A stretch of DNA of 64,000 nt from Siniperca chuatsi (GCF_020085105.1 NC_058045.1:19536333-19600332), one strand, 5' to 3'. Shown: positions 14,411 to 27,030, numbered from the stretch's first letter. Notes: a model not told the origin generated them from the sequence alone. Numbers and translations: made by a program.

Positions 14411-15488
14411 CACGTTCAGGCACTCCATGTGCACGTACACAGATGCACAAATAGACTGGACAGGAAATGAGAGGGGTGGGATTGTGTGGTGTTGAGAGGA
14501 ATAGTGAAGAAAGAAAAACAGAATGAGTGATTACTGACTTTGGTCTGTATTAAAGGACAATTCTGGTTTATTACAACTTGGGTCTTATGTAATTTTGGCC
14601 TTCATTTCCATCTGTTATGATAACATTGTACTCACCAAAGTAATTGCTGAGATCTGGGAACGCGGCACCATCACTACAACAAAGTCAGACAGGGCAAGAA
14701 ACATGTGCAAGTCAGACAATCAGACAGGTTGTAAACAAGCTAATAGTTTAGCCAGATTATCTAAACCACTTTATTTGGAGATTAAACTGAAAGTGAGCAC
14801 ATCTAAAATAATATAATCCCTTATATGCTAGGTCAAAGATGAACCAGGAAGTCAGTCTATAAATTGTTGTTTACAATTGGGTAATAATTCTATCATTCAC
14901 CTGATTCTTTGTCTTTCAAAAAAGTTAAGCTAACCTGGGAGTTTGTTTAAAACCTGACCAGACAGAGCCAGGCTAGCTGTTTCCTTGTTTACAGTCTTTA
15001 TGGTAGTTAAGCTAACCTTCTCCTGGCTGTAGCTTCATATTTTACAGAGAACAGACAGATATGAGATTGGTATCTTTTCATCTAACTCTCAGCAAGAAAG
15101 AGAAAAAGCAAGAAATCAAACTATTCCTTTAAGTACAAGTTTGTACTCTTGCCATAAGTAGGACTGTGACTGACCGAAATATGTCCGTAGTACCGAGTAA
15201 TGAAAACTGTCAAGTATCGAAAGTTGGCATTAAACTGATATTTACTGATTTGAATAATAATTTTGCAAATTTTAGTATTTCATTCATGCTATCAACATTT
15301 ATCATTTGAGAACGTTGGCTTCTTTTGTTTGGTGGGAAAAAAAAGGTTTTATTTTGGTATTGGTATTGAAACTCATATATTGTATAGGCACTAGTATCAA
15401 AACATTTTAAACCATACCCTGCCCTACCTAAGTGCATATTTGCATGTGGTTGTACACATGTATATGTTTGCACCTGCACACATGTTTT

Positions 15489-15532
<44 letters not shown>

Positions 15533-18500
15533 AGTGTGTTGTGTGTCACAGGCTGAGATAATGACCATGATGACAGTGGCGGGGCCGACGGGGGCCAGAG
15601 GAGCTGAATGGTGACGGATGACACAGGGCTGAGCTCTGATGGCACACAGACAGTGAGTGATGACTGCACATCCTTCCCAGTGCTCCACCCTTCATTATCT
15701 CTATGGGGAGAAGCACGGCACAAAGGCAGGCCGCGCTGCCCTCTCGCTGCCCTCAAACGACATCTGCTCATGGAGACAGCCGCACTACCGCTCCTCTTTC
15801 ACCTCGCTGTCGCTCCATCTATCTCCATCTATGGTGATCTTTCTCGCTCCTTTTCTCTCTCCTTTTTCTCTCGCTCTCTGTCACCCTCTCCGCGGAGGGT
15901 ATATAGAGGTCAGACAATGAGATAATGACTCACCCCTTTCAACCTTTCAAATCAGGGCCTTTTCTTTCTCCCTGCCCTCTGTTGCTCTTTCATTCTTAAT
16001 CCTTTCTTTATCGATCTTCTCATATTCACTTGTTCTCATGTGTCTGAGAGGCCTGATCTGATGTCACAGAAGAGACGGCTGGTTTAATTAACTGGTTTAA
16101 AGTTAGATAATACTCAAGGCATCCATGGCCCTACAAGACTGTGTTCTCAAAAAAAGTTGTCCTAATTGTGCCTGTGAAATAGGAAAGCATGCCACAATAC
16201 CTGGTAGAGAAATATTTAGAAGCTTTTCAACAGTTTAACTGTTAGAGTGGTAAATGTTGCCATCTAGTGGTTTAGTCTGAGTAGTGCAGAGATAAGAGTT
16301 TCTGTTTAAAACACAAGGGAGGTCTCAGTGAGACTAATGAGCATGCAGACAGGTTCAACCAGAGGTCACCATCTGGCCAATTACCACTGCTGGCACATTG
16401 GAGCCGACCTGAACTGTCATCACAAACACATCACTCCATGTCCAAACTGCCCGGCAATATGTCACCATGCCACTCGACGTGCCATACAGTATGGAGAAGA
16501 TGGGGGCAACAGGAGACAGCCCCATGACAAAGCCACCTGGTCAGCACTGCAGACAGGACAGGCTGCCGGGCCACCTGCTTAGTTCAGTTTTAGAGGACAC
16601 TCATTGGACTCTCAATGTCAGTTACCCATCTCAATGTCCAGTTTGACTGACAGGTGTTTATTGTGTCTTTGACATCTACTTCCGCTGGGAGAGGGGAAAA
16701 TATGAAGGATCAATCTGCAGCAAACAAAAGGCGAGGGATGCTTGAAATAACTCCTAGCAGCTAACAATATATTGATCAGATCGCAATAGCCATAGCCACA
16801 GTATAATATGCTGTATTTGAGGTAAAACATTGTTTAATGATGCTAATTGTTCTTAGATTTTAAAAGAATTTAAAACATAAGGTTTGCTCAAATACAACTC
16901 AAAAACAAAACTGCCAGCTTTTCTAAATCCTATCTAATTTTTTAATTCAAACGGCATTATACACAATAAAAGCAAGAAAGAAACATGAACAGTGTGATGG
17001 CTATGACAGGAGTTGAAGTGGAGGGGTGCTTCTCGGCATATTATAATAACCATCTGTACAATCAAATAGAAAACTACATCTTGCTGTTAGAATCATAAAG
17101 AAAGGGAACAGATGTTAATCCCTAATGGAGTTGACAGGCACTTTCCTGTCTTTCACATGAACATATTGAGTTTCTGAATAAGAGAGGGATCAGAGGGAAG
17201 GTGTATCATGTTGCACTCATAATACATGCATATCAAAGACCCCAGCTGTTGGATTCCCTCTCCTGAGAGACAGCATTATTAAATCTGCACTCAGCAAGCA
17301 TATCACACCAGTACAAGAGCTTAAGCCTCTCCATCAGTGGGCTCCATTGGCTTGGGCGATTTGTAACCTATCACACAAGGAGATTATATCATCCTTTAAA
17401 GTGTAGGGGTAATCAGTGCCACACACCTGTGTCTTCTTTAGCCCTTATTTGAGATCAGAGATAAGATCTGGTAAGAGGAAAAAAAAACTTAAGTGCTATA
17501 AGTATAAGGGAAGTGTGTTGTTTGTAATTGGAATGATTTATTCACACACTCACACTCACTCTTCACACTTCCGCTGTTAGATGATGAAGGCTGAGATACT
17601 GACAAAAACTTGTTTTGGGATTTCTATAGCAGCATCCTTGTGGCTGACAAGGTCACACATTGATTAAAAAAAACATACAGCCAGCACGCTAGTCAGCCAC
17701 TTATATATAGAATTAAGTTAACCAATTATAATATTGTTACATTGCCATCTGCAGTCACATTCAGATGGGGTGATACAAAGCATCTGAAAGGAGATAACAA
17801 GATGAAAAAAAAGGATGGACCGTTTTTTCCACTAGGTGGCAATAGATACTTTCATATGTGATGGCAGCCCTGGCTACATCTTGATAACAATGACAGCTGC
17901 ATTTAACATATATGATATATAAGCTGATGCTCACCTGATGCAACATCTTTCTCTATGTCCCCCCCGCCGTTCAGACTGGCTTTGTGTGCGCCGGCAGGTG
18001 TGCTGCTGAGGCTCCCCTGGGATCTGAGGAAGGAGAGCAAGCCGCCCTGGTGCTGGAGTTGATCCGCCTGTCCTGGAGTCAAGTTCTCCAGAGAGGAGAT
18101 AGGAGATTCAGCCACAGCTCTGCCCCAAGGTCCCAGCTTGTTGTGCTTCTTCTCGCCAGGAGCCTGGAAATCAGCGTTGGCCTGTCCCAGCTCCTCTAGC
18201 TTGAGGACATTATTTTTCAGCATCTTCCACTTGGCAGCAATGTCATTTCCGTCCTCTCTCCCTAGCTCAGATTTCTCAAATTCACCTTCACCGTCGTGAC
18301 CTGCCAAGCCTGCATTCTGTGTGTTCATCTCTTCTTTTGTTCCCTGCATCAAAAGGTCACACTGATATGCGGGTTTCACACTGAGTTCAGCTGCGGCATT
18401 AGAGTAACTTTGTAGCCGGCGGGTAATGGAGGAGGAGAGTCCATTACTAAAAACGCCAGACATCTGTACCAGTACAGCAGGAGACATAGCTGAATGAGAC

Positions 18501-21500
18501 ATGATAGACTCTGGTCTGACAGACAAATCTAAAGGCTCATACTGGGACTTCCTGGTTTGAGCAGATAAAGAGCCATCTACACCTGCATCTTTGTCAGTGA
18601 GGTCAGACTGCTTGTTGATGAGCAGGGGGTTTTCACTGTGGCTCTCCAGACCAAGGTAGTGACCTGCAGCTGGGCTCCAGTCTTCCCTGGATCTAGGTCT
18701 GAGCTTGGGATTGGGGTTGGGGCTGGAGCTGCTGCTGCTGCTGGAGGGCTGCAGTGGAGAAGAAAGATCCCTGCTGTTCTGCCAGTGGGGGAAGTGGTAG
18801 CGATCCAGATGGAAGCTGAGGGAGGCTGTCTGTGCAGCGGTGTAGTCACTGGAGGGTGGACACCTGTAGACTTTTTCACCTAGCACAGACAATAACAGCA
18901 GATTAGGAAACTATGTGTATATGAGGCATACTGAGTATTTTGTTCTGAGAAAAGTATGTACCAACAACCGTTGTCTAAACATGAAAAATGTTGCAATCCC
19001 ACAACAGGCTGAGTTGAATGATTTAAGTGCTGCCCTGCAGTAAATCAAGCTTGTAATCAGCTTTCAGCTCCAGTGATCCATCATTTTACAGTATGGACGC
19101 CACCACCATGTGCAATAAATACACCCAAAGATGTTAACACCAAACAAGATTCTTCCAGAAATAATAAACAGTCAAATTTAAAGCAACTAGAACAAGGCAG
19201 ATGTCTTAGACAAGAACCTCATTCCATCAAAACCAGTATGTGGGTTTCCCAGTCAAAAATAATGAAGTCCAACATGTGAGCAGTTCTGATTAACCGTACC
19301 ATGTACTGTGGCTGAGTTTATTTTTGCTTCATACTTGAAAAATGGTGTGTTGGAACCATAATTCAAAAAGTACAAAGTGTATTATTGTGGAGAATGACAA
19401 AGGGTAATTTTTCTCCTTTTAGCCAGTGAAAAATATCCATCTGGAAACAAAATTTGATCCTGCTCACCATAACTTTTAATTAAAGGTAATTTAAAAGCCT
19501 TCTTCCCTCTGTTTACCTACAGTTTAATCCTTACAGCCATCACAGAAACACCCTCCAGGGTTAAACACACTCCCTGTGACCATTTTGAGTTAGTGATTGT
19601 CTGAGACCTCAGCCTTGCACTGTCTTTAAACAGCCCAGCTGTTTCGCTGCCATTCCAATTACAGTAAAAGTCATCCAACGCCATTAAGCCACAAATATTG
19701 GCAGTTTATTGCCCAACACTCTCCTGGCATTTGAAGGTCAGGTCATACATTATACTGTGTCTTTTAGGGATGCGTCTGGGATAGGGAGATAAACCCACCA
19801 CCATTAATTTAATTCTATGCATATTGATGCCTTATTGTTCTTCTTTAATGGACTAATATCTGAGTTACAACAGTGATTCATCCCTGCCAGAGAAATATCA
19901 ATTTCATACACCTCAAGATCTGACCCTGAGGTAATTCTCTGAGGTAAATCTAAATCTAATGATCTGTAGTTGTTACTTTAATTTGTTTCCAACTTTAATA
20001 GAAAAACCACCTTTGCGAGATGAATGGTAGTAAAAGGAAGGCTGATTTTACTATTTCAAAAGTACGAAACTGTAAAATAACACCCACATATTAATATAAT
20101 AGAGCTGAACCTAATGAAATTGAAAAATCACTGCTGAAATGGCAAATGTGTGTCCTTGATCTAAAGACAGTCACCCCTGTTTGTACTGTATATGTTTGTG
20201 TGTGTGTGTGTGTTTGTGTGTTTGTGTGTACAGTATGTTTGATTTAATGTCTGCGTACATTTAATGTGCGTGACGACGTGTGTGGGCGTGCAAGAGCGGG
20301 AAAGAGACGTCAACAGTGCCACACCCTTGTCTCCAGTAACAGACAAAAAAAATCCAAACAGCTTAATGGAACTCATTCAGACACGCAATATATCTCAATT
20401 ATTCTGTGGCTTAAATTACGATGACATTACCGGCCAGCTCCAAATGCAGAAAACACATATATCTGACCTCATCTTTCAGCGTGGACCTTCCTAAACCCAT
20501 TTGCCAGCCTACATGAAAGCGGTAAAACAACACAAAGAATGAAGACTCTGCCTTTTTTCTCTTCCTTTGGACGGGTGCCATCTTTGTGATTGCTTGGTTC
20601 ATGCTAACTTAATCAGTTTAAGATTTACTTACACTGCCGAGGCTCACATTATGTGAGGGGAGTAATTTTAGAGCTTAGATTTATCAACCAAAACTCCAAT
20701 TACCGCATCATTACAAACCCCAGCCTCTCTCACCTAACACAGAGCATCTAATGAAGTGATGTGTATGAGTTATCCGCTCTTACTGGATGTGCAAAGCAGA
20801 GGAATAAGGTAAATAAATAAATAAATACCTCAAGTGAGCCGTGTCTATGGAAAAAGCATGCAGCTGGACTTGGACAAGTGATTCATTTCATATGGAAATA
20901 GGCTTTTAAGATTTACAACCATACATCACCGTCAATGCAATCACGGGCTCACATACTTTGTGCTTACATAGGCATTTGGCAGTTATATTGTAGATATCAA
21001 ACTCTACATACAGTGGGGCTTTGGCTCTTTCTATAAATGCAATCAAGCACCTAAAATGCAAAACAAAGATACATAGTGGCTGGTTTGGTTTAAGATGAAA
21101 CAGAGTGAGAGCGAGAGTCACACACAAGACTGGTGAGAAAAACAGGGGCACCAGATGTTCTTTGATGTTTATAATAGCATATATTATTAATATTAATTAG
21201 ACCACATAGTCAATGACGCATTTGGGACGTTTCCAAGTCAATTAAGCCAAATGGCATTCAGGAGACGGTGGAACAATATTTCAAGGCAGGTGTTGAGAAC
21301 TCCCTGGGTAAATCTTTTTATCTGCATGCTAGGAAAACAAGCATTTTGAGCTTAATTTGAGCCTCATATCTGCAATAATAATTAAAAAGAGGATTAAAAG
21401 ACAGAAGTGAGAGCGAGGCAGAAAAGCCAACAGGTAATCAGTTTAGACAAACCAGTCAGACTGACTCTGATCTCTGAATAAGAGCTGAATTTGTTAAGCC

Positions 21501-24500
21501 CGACACAGGACTGAGTTAGATAAGGACCAGTTTAGTTAAAAGATGCTTTTACTGTCAGCAATCACAAAGAATAGACTAATGTAACTGGAAAAGCCAAATG
21601 AAAGGTGATACTCTGTACAGCAGCATGCTTTATCTGTGTTTCTGGGTAAACCTCTGCTCAAATTACCATTCACAGTTTTCCAGACGCTTATCATTTCAGG
21701 CTCTCTTAGCTGTAACGCTTACAATAAAAGAAGTGTAAAAGCAGGGAATAAGGGAGAAAACACATGTGGGGACAACATCATTACATGGTGTCTGCTCATT
21801 GACCTTGAGGTTAAGAGTATTGAATGGGACTAATTAATAACTGTCAGAGCATTTTATGTTTGTTAGGCATGTTTTTATTCTGAGCTGGGATCTAAGTGGT
21901 CCAATGTAGGTCAGAGGCCTGAAGCATGCACCCTTCATTAGTTTATCATTTTAAGAAGAGTCGTTACTCTTAATCTCAGATTATAATTAAAGTCAAACTG
22001 CATTTTCAAATCTGTCCTGATGAGATTTTCAGAGAAGTATTTTTCGTGACACACGCTTTCTATTGAAATCAAAGCGTGATTTCTAATTTAAGATGCTGGG
22101 GTTTTGTAGTTAAAAATCTAAATCCAGCACTGTATCTGGATGTATCAAGCAAAGAAGCTGTCTCTCACTCTGACAGCCATGACTGTACTATATTTGCTAT
22201 CCATATTGAGAACATCAATAACTTCATGACCACCATAGGCTGACTATGAATAATGCAGCCAGTAATTCTGGACTAATCAATGTTCCTCAAGCTGAACATC
22301 TGGCAGTGGTAATTCTTCCTCAGCATCTCCGCTCTCCTGAATTAGAAAACACTTGCTCTCTCCCTCTCTCTTCCTCCACGTCCAAACCATCGAGACAGAC
22401 AGACTTGATCAGTTACAACCCCCCACCTCCGAAAAAACTTATCCCTGTTATTAAACCCTCATCAAGTGGTGCGTGTTCTCCATATGTGTAGGATTTACCT
22501 ATCTGTCCCGCAGCAGACCTGTGTGTTGAGCCAGGGCCAGCAGCGTGTGATTGTGTTAATTAATCTGTCATTGTGAGCGCAGGGAGCAGCTGCAGAGGTC
22601 TCTGGGATATATTGTCAGAGCTAAACAATGCGGTGCTAAGCCCCCAGAGTGAGTCTACCATTACACAAGACTAAGAACAGAGAGGAGAGGAGGAGAGGAG
22701 GAGAGGGGGAGAGAGAGCCTGCCGGATCCATCATTGACTAAAGCAATGACGCCTGACCTTTACAATGAATTAGTTTCCATGCTTAATATTGACTGAAATT
22801 AGAGTCTGATACCGAATGTGCCATCCCAGAACTGTGTGCACTCAAATCCTCAGCTAGCCAGCTATCATAAATGTTTCTGGAAGTGACACCGTATGGTCTT
22901 GGAGATAGGGGAGAGGAGGGAAAGTAAAAACAACAGAGCTTGAATATGTTTCTTAAAGAGCAACCAGAGAGGGATTTGGACATAAACTGTGAGCATTTAC
23001 ATGTAAATATACATATACCAGTATGTGTGTATAATATGGACACAAAATAACTAATGAGATTAGACCTGATCCATTTATCTCTGCTATACGGCCATCATTT
23101 AAGAGGATACTGGATCAAATGCCACAAGAGCGCATCAGACTGAGATGTACATAACAGCAGTACTCCAGTAGAAAATAACCATAGTCATAAGCTATGAAGA
23201 AACAGAACAAAAGTTTGGATTTATTCTTCTTCTCTTAACAATGCTGTTATAGCAGTAATTTAGGTTCATGATAACATGTTAGCAGGATGCCATGACAAGA
23301 AAGGCATTTACCCAGAGAGTCGAATCATCCAAATCACCAGGTGGAACAGAAGACTATCAATAAAAATACCAGGTGGTAGATCAAATCATAAAAATCACTG
23401 GGTGGTATATATCAAATCATTAAAAACACCAGATGGCATGCATTAACATCTTGTGCCCCCGTAGGCAAGGGGTGGGGATGTGACGGATAAAAAATAGAGG
23501 GTACTAATTATCCCTACAATTCAACATGATGCCATTATCTTTAAAAGGAAGACAAAGTCCTTGTGGATGACAGTAATATCTGTGGTGGTGTTGCTGACCC
23601 TGAGCGTCATGTCCACCTACATTAAGTGGGAAGAAAGATGAGACCACAGCTGTCACTTAGCTATTATATTTAAAAAATAGGAAAAAAAGAAAACATATAG
23701 AAAAGATTATGAGATGCATAAATTTGATTCTTTGTTGTGATAGACCTCGTATCAATTCTCAGACTAGAAACATGTAATCCTGCAAAGAACTGACAAAATG
23801 TTAAAGGGCTACTCCTGTGATTCAGTATGTTAAGAAAAGAACAGTCAGGGTGTCATGGTAGCCTACAGGCTGAGGCGCGTACCATGTAAACCACATGTTT
23901 CTGGTTCAAATCCAGGCAGGGACCTTTGTTGCATGTTATCCCTATCTCTCGCTTTCCCTGTATTTCCTGTCTGCTTCTCTGCTGTCAATTAAAGGCAAAC
24001 TGACCCAGAAATGTTTTAAAAAAGAATGGTCAAAATCGAAGCAGCAGAGGCCCAGATATTCTGACTTTTAGTTTCGAGTATGGGTCAAGCTCCATAAATA
24101 CTGGCTCCAGCTTAATGGAATAATGCAACTGGATAGTGTCATTTATTAGACCCTGATGACATCATCAGGGTTATTTTTTTCAAACTTTGGAAAACTCCCT
24201 CCAGATTCACAAAAAACATTATCCAGCTATTGTCACAGGCTGAGTAGTACTTCTCGTGTCAAGTAAACCGAACTTAATGTGTAAAATCGTTAGAGTGCCT
24301 CTTTAACAAGATCTTAAAATAGCCTTCAGTGAAAAAAATCGCTTTCCTTGACTGAATTACCTGTAGCTGGAGAAGAAGACTGTGGTGGATGGTTGAGCAC
24401 GCTGCCAGAGTGGGAGCTCCCTGTCTCTGTGATGATCTCTGTTGGCCCATGATGACTCATGCTGCCTGGGCTACCGGGTCTGCTGATGGCCTTAGTGTCT

Positions 24501-25975
24501 GGGTCACCGAGACACACTTTCCCATCGTCTACAGCGAGGCATCTCTCAGGCAGGTAGGAAGAGCACTGCTGCTGGTCTTCAGGACTGAACATTTGCTGCT
24601 CAACAGGTAGCACTGGTGTCATGATCTGCCAGCCTGGGTAGCTGCTGCTGTTGAGCGTATCTCTGTTAGAGATGACTTTCTGCAGATATTCCACGCTAGT
24701 GGAGCTCAGTGGAGGGTGGATATGATTTAAACCCAACAAAGAGGAGCTCTCCGCATCTGTCAAAGGGCCTGGACCTGAGGAAATCATCCTCCCTAACATC
24801 TCCCTAACCTTCATGTCAACGTTTGCTGTGGCAAGTACCTGGTTATAATCTTGACGGTCAGCTCTCTCAGCCGTGAGGAACCTGTTGTGAATGCGGGAGA
24901 TGTACTGCGGATAGAGGTTGCTATGATGGTCTTGTGTTAGGTTACTCATGTTAACAGAGGTGTCATGCTCAGCAGGGAGATTACGCTTAGTAGCCAGTTT
25001 ATTGAGATGGACCTTCATGTGGTTCTTGAGGAACCAGGGTTCTTTGAATCGACGGCCACAGATTTGACAGCAGTGCTCAAAAGAGTCCTTGTGTTTCCTC
25101 ATGTGACCCTTCAGGAACCAGGCCTGGCTGAAGGTCTGGCCGCACACCTCGCAGGGGAATTCACCAATGGGCTTCCTCTTGTCACCAGCCCCCATCGCAG
25201 GCTTCTGCCCTGAACCTGCATCAGCAGTTATATGCGTTGTCTCAACGTGGCCAATGAGCTCCTCCTCATGCGAAGCAGCAAACTCGCACAGCGTGCATTT
25301 ATAGGGTTTATGTAGGATCCTGATGTGGCGCTCAAGCTCCTGCTGCTTCCTGAACTTGCCCTTACAGAATGAGCAGCGGAAGCCGGTGGGTTGGGGCTGG
25401 ATGGGATCATCATGGATGGCAGTCACCTTAGGAGATGTAGATGTATGTGCTTGGCTCTCTACAGCACCAGAGTTGGTTAAGAATGGCAGTTGTGTCGGGA
25501 CAATCTGTGGCAGTTGGGACTTTTCAAGTTGATTTATATCAGATGTTTGCTGTTGGCTAACATGACCAGCTCGCGTCTGCCTGTCCCTTAGTATTGCCCT
25601 TTCCTCAAGCTCATGAAGCAACCTATTCTCCTCCCTAATTCGCCCACGGCCTTTACCCAGAATGCCTTGCTTGTGAGTACGGAGGTGTATCTTCAGGTTT
25701 CCCTTCTGTGCAGCCCTGTGGTCGCAGTATGGGCACTTGAAGGGCTTCTCACCAGTGTGTGTACGCATGTGAAGGGAAAGGATGCTGTTGAAGCGGAAGC
25801 GCTTTCCACACAACGGGCAGGGATACTTCCTGTTCTTGCGATTGTCATCCTGGGTGGAATTTACCTGGGAGACGATGCTTGGATTGGTGACTCTCAAGAA
25901 CTGGGAAAGCTCTGCTCTCCCGTTCATACTGCTGAGAATCCTTGCATCCATGATTTGATTGGCCAGAAGCGCCAT
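11799..25975 (-). CDS. znf536-like: ZNF536-family C2H2 zinc-finger protein (three coding exons)
   Basis: Coding exons on the minus strand are 25975-24361, 18879-17935 and 12034-11799, joined in phase 1 with GT-AG introns, giving 931 aa. Six intact C2H2 fingers lie in exon 1 at residues about 53-73, 81-101, 201-222, 227-248, 275-295 and 303-323; their sequence and spacing match ZNF536/ZNF219. Exon 2 carries a degenerate seventh finger (about 545-567) and a PLDLS motif (654-658), the consensus for CtBP corepressor binding. Exon 3 ends the protein with another intact finger. ZNF536 is a neuronally enriched nuclear repressor that limits differentiation; a similar role here is inferred. The start is fixed by an in-frame TGA at 26023-26021, so the roughly 79-residue N-terminal extension of human ZNF536 is absent. 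Several C-terminal fingers of ZNF536 are also missing, so this may be a diverged duplicate. URI1 lies upstream on the same strand, as in human 19q12. Confidence 0.85.
12726..12779. repeat. (CA)n microsatellite
   Basis: About 27 uninterrupted dinucleotide units in the last intron of the zinc-finger gene; probably highly polymorphic. Confidence 0.95.
14360..14413. repeat. (CA)n microsatellite
   Basis: Nearly pure CA tract with a single AAA interruption around 14393-14396. Confidence 0.9.
14549..15133. repeat. chimeric MITE: family B left part joined to family A right part
   Basis: It opens TTAAAGGACAATTCTGG as family B does and keeps that family's GGGCAAGAAACA segment. From about 14955 it changes to the right half of family A (GCTAGCTGTTTCC, CTGGCTGTAGCTTCAT, then AACTATTCCTTTAAG at the end). 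Both elements are truncated at the junction. Confidence 0.6.
15491..15530. repeat. (TG)n microsatellite
   Basis: About 20 uninterrupted units. Confidence 0.95.
17829..17841 (+). promoter_or_regulatory. CTCF-like motif
   Basis: CCACTAGGTGGCA is a close match to the CTCF core. A reverse-oriented, weaker match (GCCATCTAGTGG) lies at 16259-16270. The 17829 site is 94 bp beyond the second coding exon's donor. Confidence 0.35.
17935..18879 (-). CDS. znf536-like: second coding exon of the ZNF536-like gene, damaged finger and CtBP motif
   Basis: The exon is 945 bp in phase 1/1, acceptor CTGTGCTAG and donor CAG/GTGAGC. It opens with GEKVYRC, the usual inter-finger linker, but the second zinc-binding cysteine (CPHC in ZNF536) is replaced by Pro/Ser, so the finger should not bind zinc normally. 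A serine run and the conserved SQYEPLDLSVRP block follow. In ZNF536 the next block is another C2H2 finger; here it is absent and the remainder is low-complexity. Confidence 0.8.
23325..23443. repeat. degenerate minisatellite, unit about 40 bp
   Basis: Three imperfect copies of a unit containing TCAAATCAT, then AAAA, then CACC/CACT and GGTGG/ATGGC follow one another. Copies differ at many positions and in length, so the array is old. Confidence 0.6.
23801..24306. repeat. MITE with TTAAAGGGC-type termini, split by a SINE
   Basis: The left end reads TTAAAGGGCTACTCC and the right end, on the minus strand, TTAAAGAGGCACTC. The body includes the short palindrome CCTGATGACATCATCAGG. The left arm is interrupted at 23842-24019 by a tRNA-derived SINE. 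I recognise the body from other percomorph genomes. Confidence 0.7.
23842..24019 (+). mobile_element. tRNA-derived SINE with target-site duplication
   Basis: The insert is flanked by AAAAGAA on both sides (23835-23841 and 24020-24026), which looks like a target-site duplication. It carries a good RNA polymerase III B box, GGTTCAAATCC at 23903-23913, with an A-box-like segment about 45 bp upstream, followed by a C/T-rich body and the tail AATTAAAGGCAAAC. The layout fits a fish tRNA-head SINE. Confidence 0.75.
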
Positions 25976-26114
25976 CTGGCTCCTAATTGGGTGGGTGGAC
26001 AGGGTAATGAAGCTGTCCTTTCAGGGACTGGCTGATGTTACAGTATGGTGGTCTGGGGTGTCTATGTGGGGTAGTCCGAAAGTTAGCAGTGAACTGTAAG
26101 CTGACTGTTTGCAC

Positions 26115-26162
26115 TTATTCAGTTGAAACAGGATGTGGATTCATGCTGTTCAGATGAAACAT
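26115..26162 (-). other. upstream ORF in the 5' leader of the ZNF536-like gene
   Basis: A 15-codon frame (ATG 26162 to TAA 26117-26115) sits in the untranslated part of the coding exon whose acceptor is at 26182/26183 (CTCTTTAG). It ends 139 bases before the main ATG and could lower translation; that effect is inferred only. Confidence 0.4.
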
Positions 26163-27030
26163 CAGATAGTTGTAGCTCAGACCTAAAGAGAAAACAAAAG
26201 GAACATTAAGTGCATTCAAATTCTGCCCAAACAAATAAATTATTCAAATACATTAATTTCCAGCCCGGAAAGCCCAAGAACAGGTGAGTAAAATGTCTGT
26301 GAGGTTATGAGCTGTCAATTAAGTGTGTAAATCTGTACTTTTGCAACTGCTGTATAATGCCAGTGATGCACCACAAATAGGTCAGGAAATAGAGCAAAGT
26401 AGGTTCTGACTCTCCTCATCCTGTGTTAAGATTGCCTGTGGTTTTAGATTATTGTTGGAGACAGTAAAAACGCTGATTAAGTCAAACCACAAAGGCTTCC
26501 TCAACAAATATCTCATCTTTACTAAAGGGTAAGGTGAAAATCTTTGTCTTGATCATTTTGTACTGACACACAATGCTAAGGCAGCGCAAACATCAAAGAC
26601 TGTCTGCTCCTTGGCCTTCCTTTGCATTTCACAAATCTTTAAACGCTTTTTAAAAAAAGATTAAAGTAAGAGAGTTAAGCTTTTTCAAGCAGGTCTATTG
26701 CATATTTGAATAAAACCTTTACCAGGATAATTATGTCACAGGAGTACTAAGGAAAATAAACAACTTGATGATGCAAAAATGCAAACTAAAGTTAAAGGAA
26801 GAATATCCAAATGGAAAACTAAAATATGCTTCACTTCTCCTCTGCCCAGCTTCCCTTTTTTTGATTCAACTGTAGCAGAAAAACAAAGCTTCAAATTCAC
26901 ATTGTGCAACAATGGTAGAGGTCACATAAGCTAGCCCTGCACAGCTCTAGTGCAGCACCAAAGGGCACAGAACAAAGCCTGCACTGTCCACACTGAATTA
27001 ACACAGGCTTACATCATCCTGAACTGCAAT

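Larger units (their letters stand above)
12035..17934. other. last intron of the ZNF536-like gene
   Basis: A 5.9 kb intron without a recognisable extra exon. It holds three CA/TG microsatellites (12726-12779, 14360-14413, 15491-15530), shorter TG tracts near 13559-13590, a chimeric MITE at 14549-15133, and two opposite CTCF-like motifs near 16259 and 17829. The Thr/His-rich frames in this region are translations of the microsatellites. Confidence 0.6.
18880..24360. other. intron between coding exons 1 and 2 of the ZNF536-like gene
   Basis: A 5.5 kb intron. I searched by eye on the minus strand for the ZNF536 finger that should precede the GEKP linker (CPYCGK ... HLKVHLR) and did not find it. 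The intron contains a short minisatellite (23325-23443), a MITE with a nested SINE (23801-24306), and otherwise low-repeat, AT-rich sequence. Confidence 0.6.

Noticed and set aside
15424-15771. Overlapping frames on both strands of 86-115 codons
   Set aside because: They are largely translations of a TG tract and its complement in an intron.
23325-23443. Spaced repeats resembling a small CRISPR array
   Set aside because: Units are imperfect, directly adjacent, without unique equal-length spacers, and lie in a vertebrate intron.
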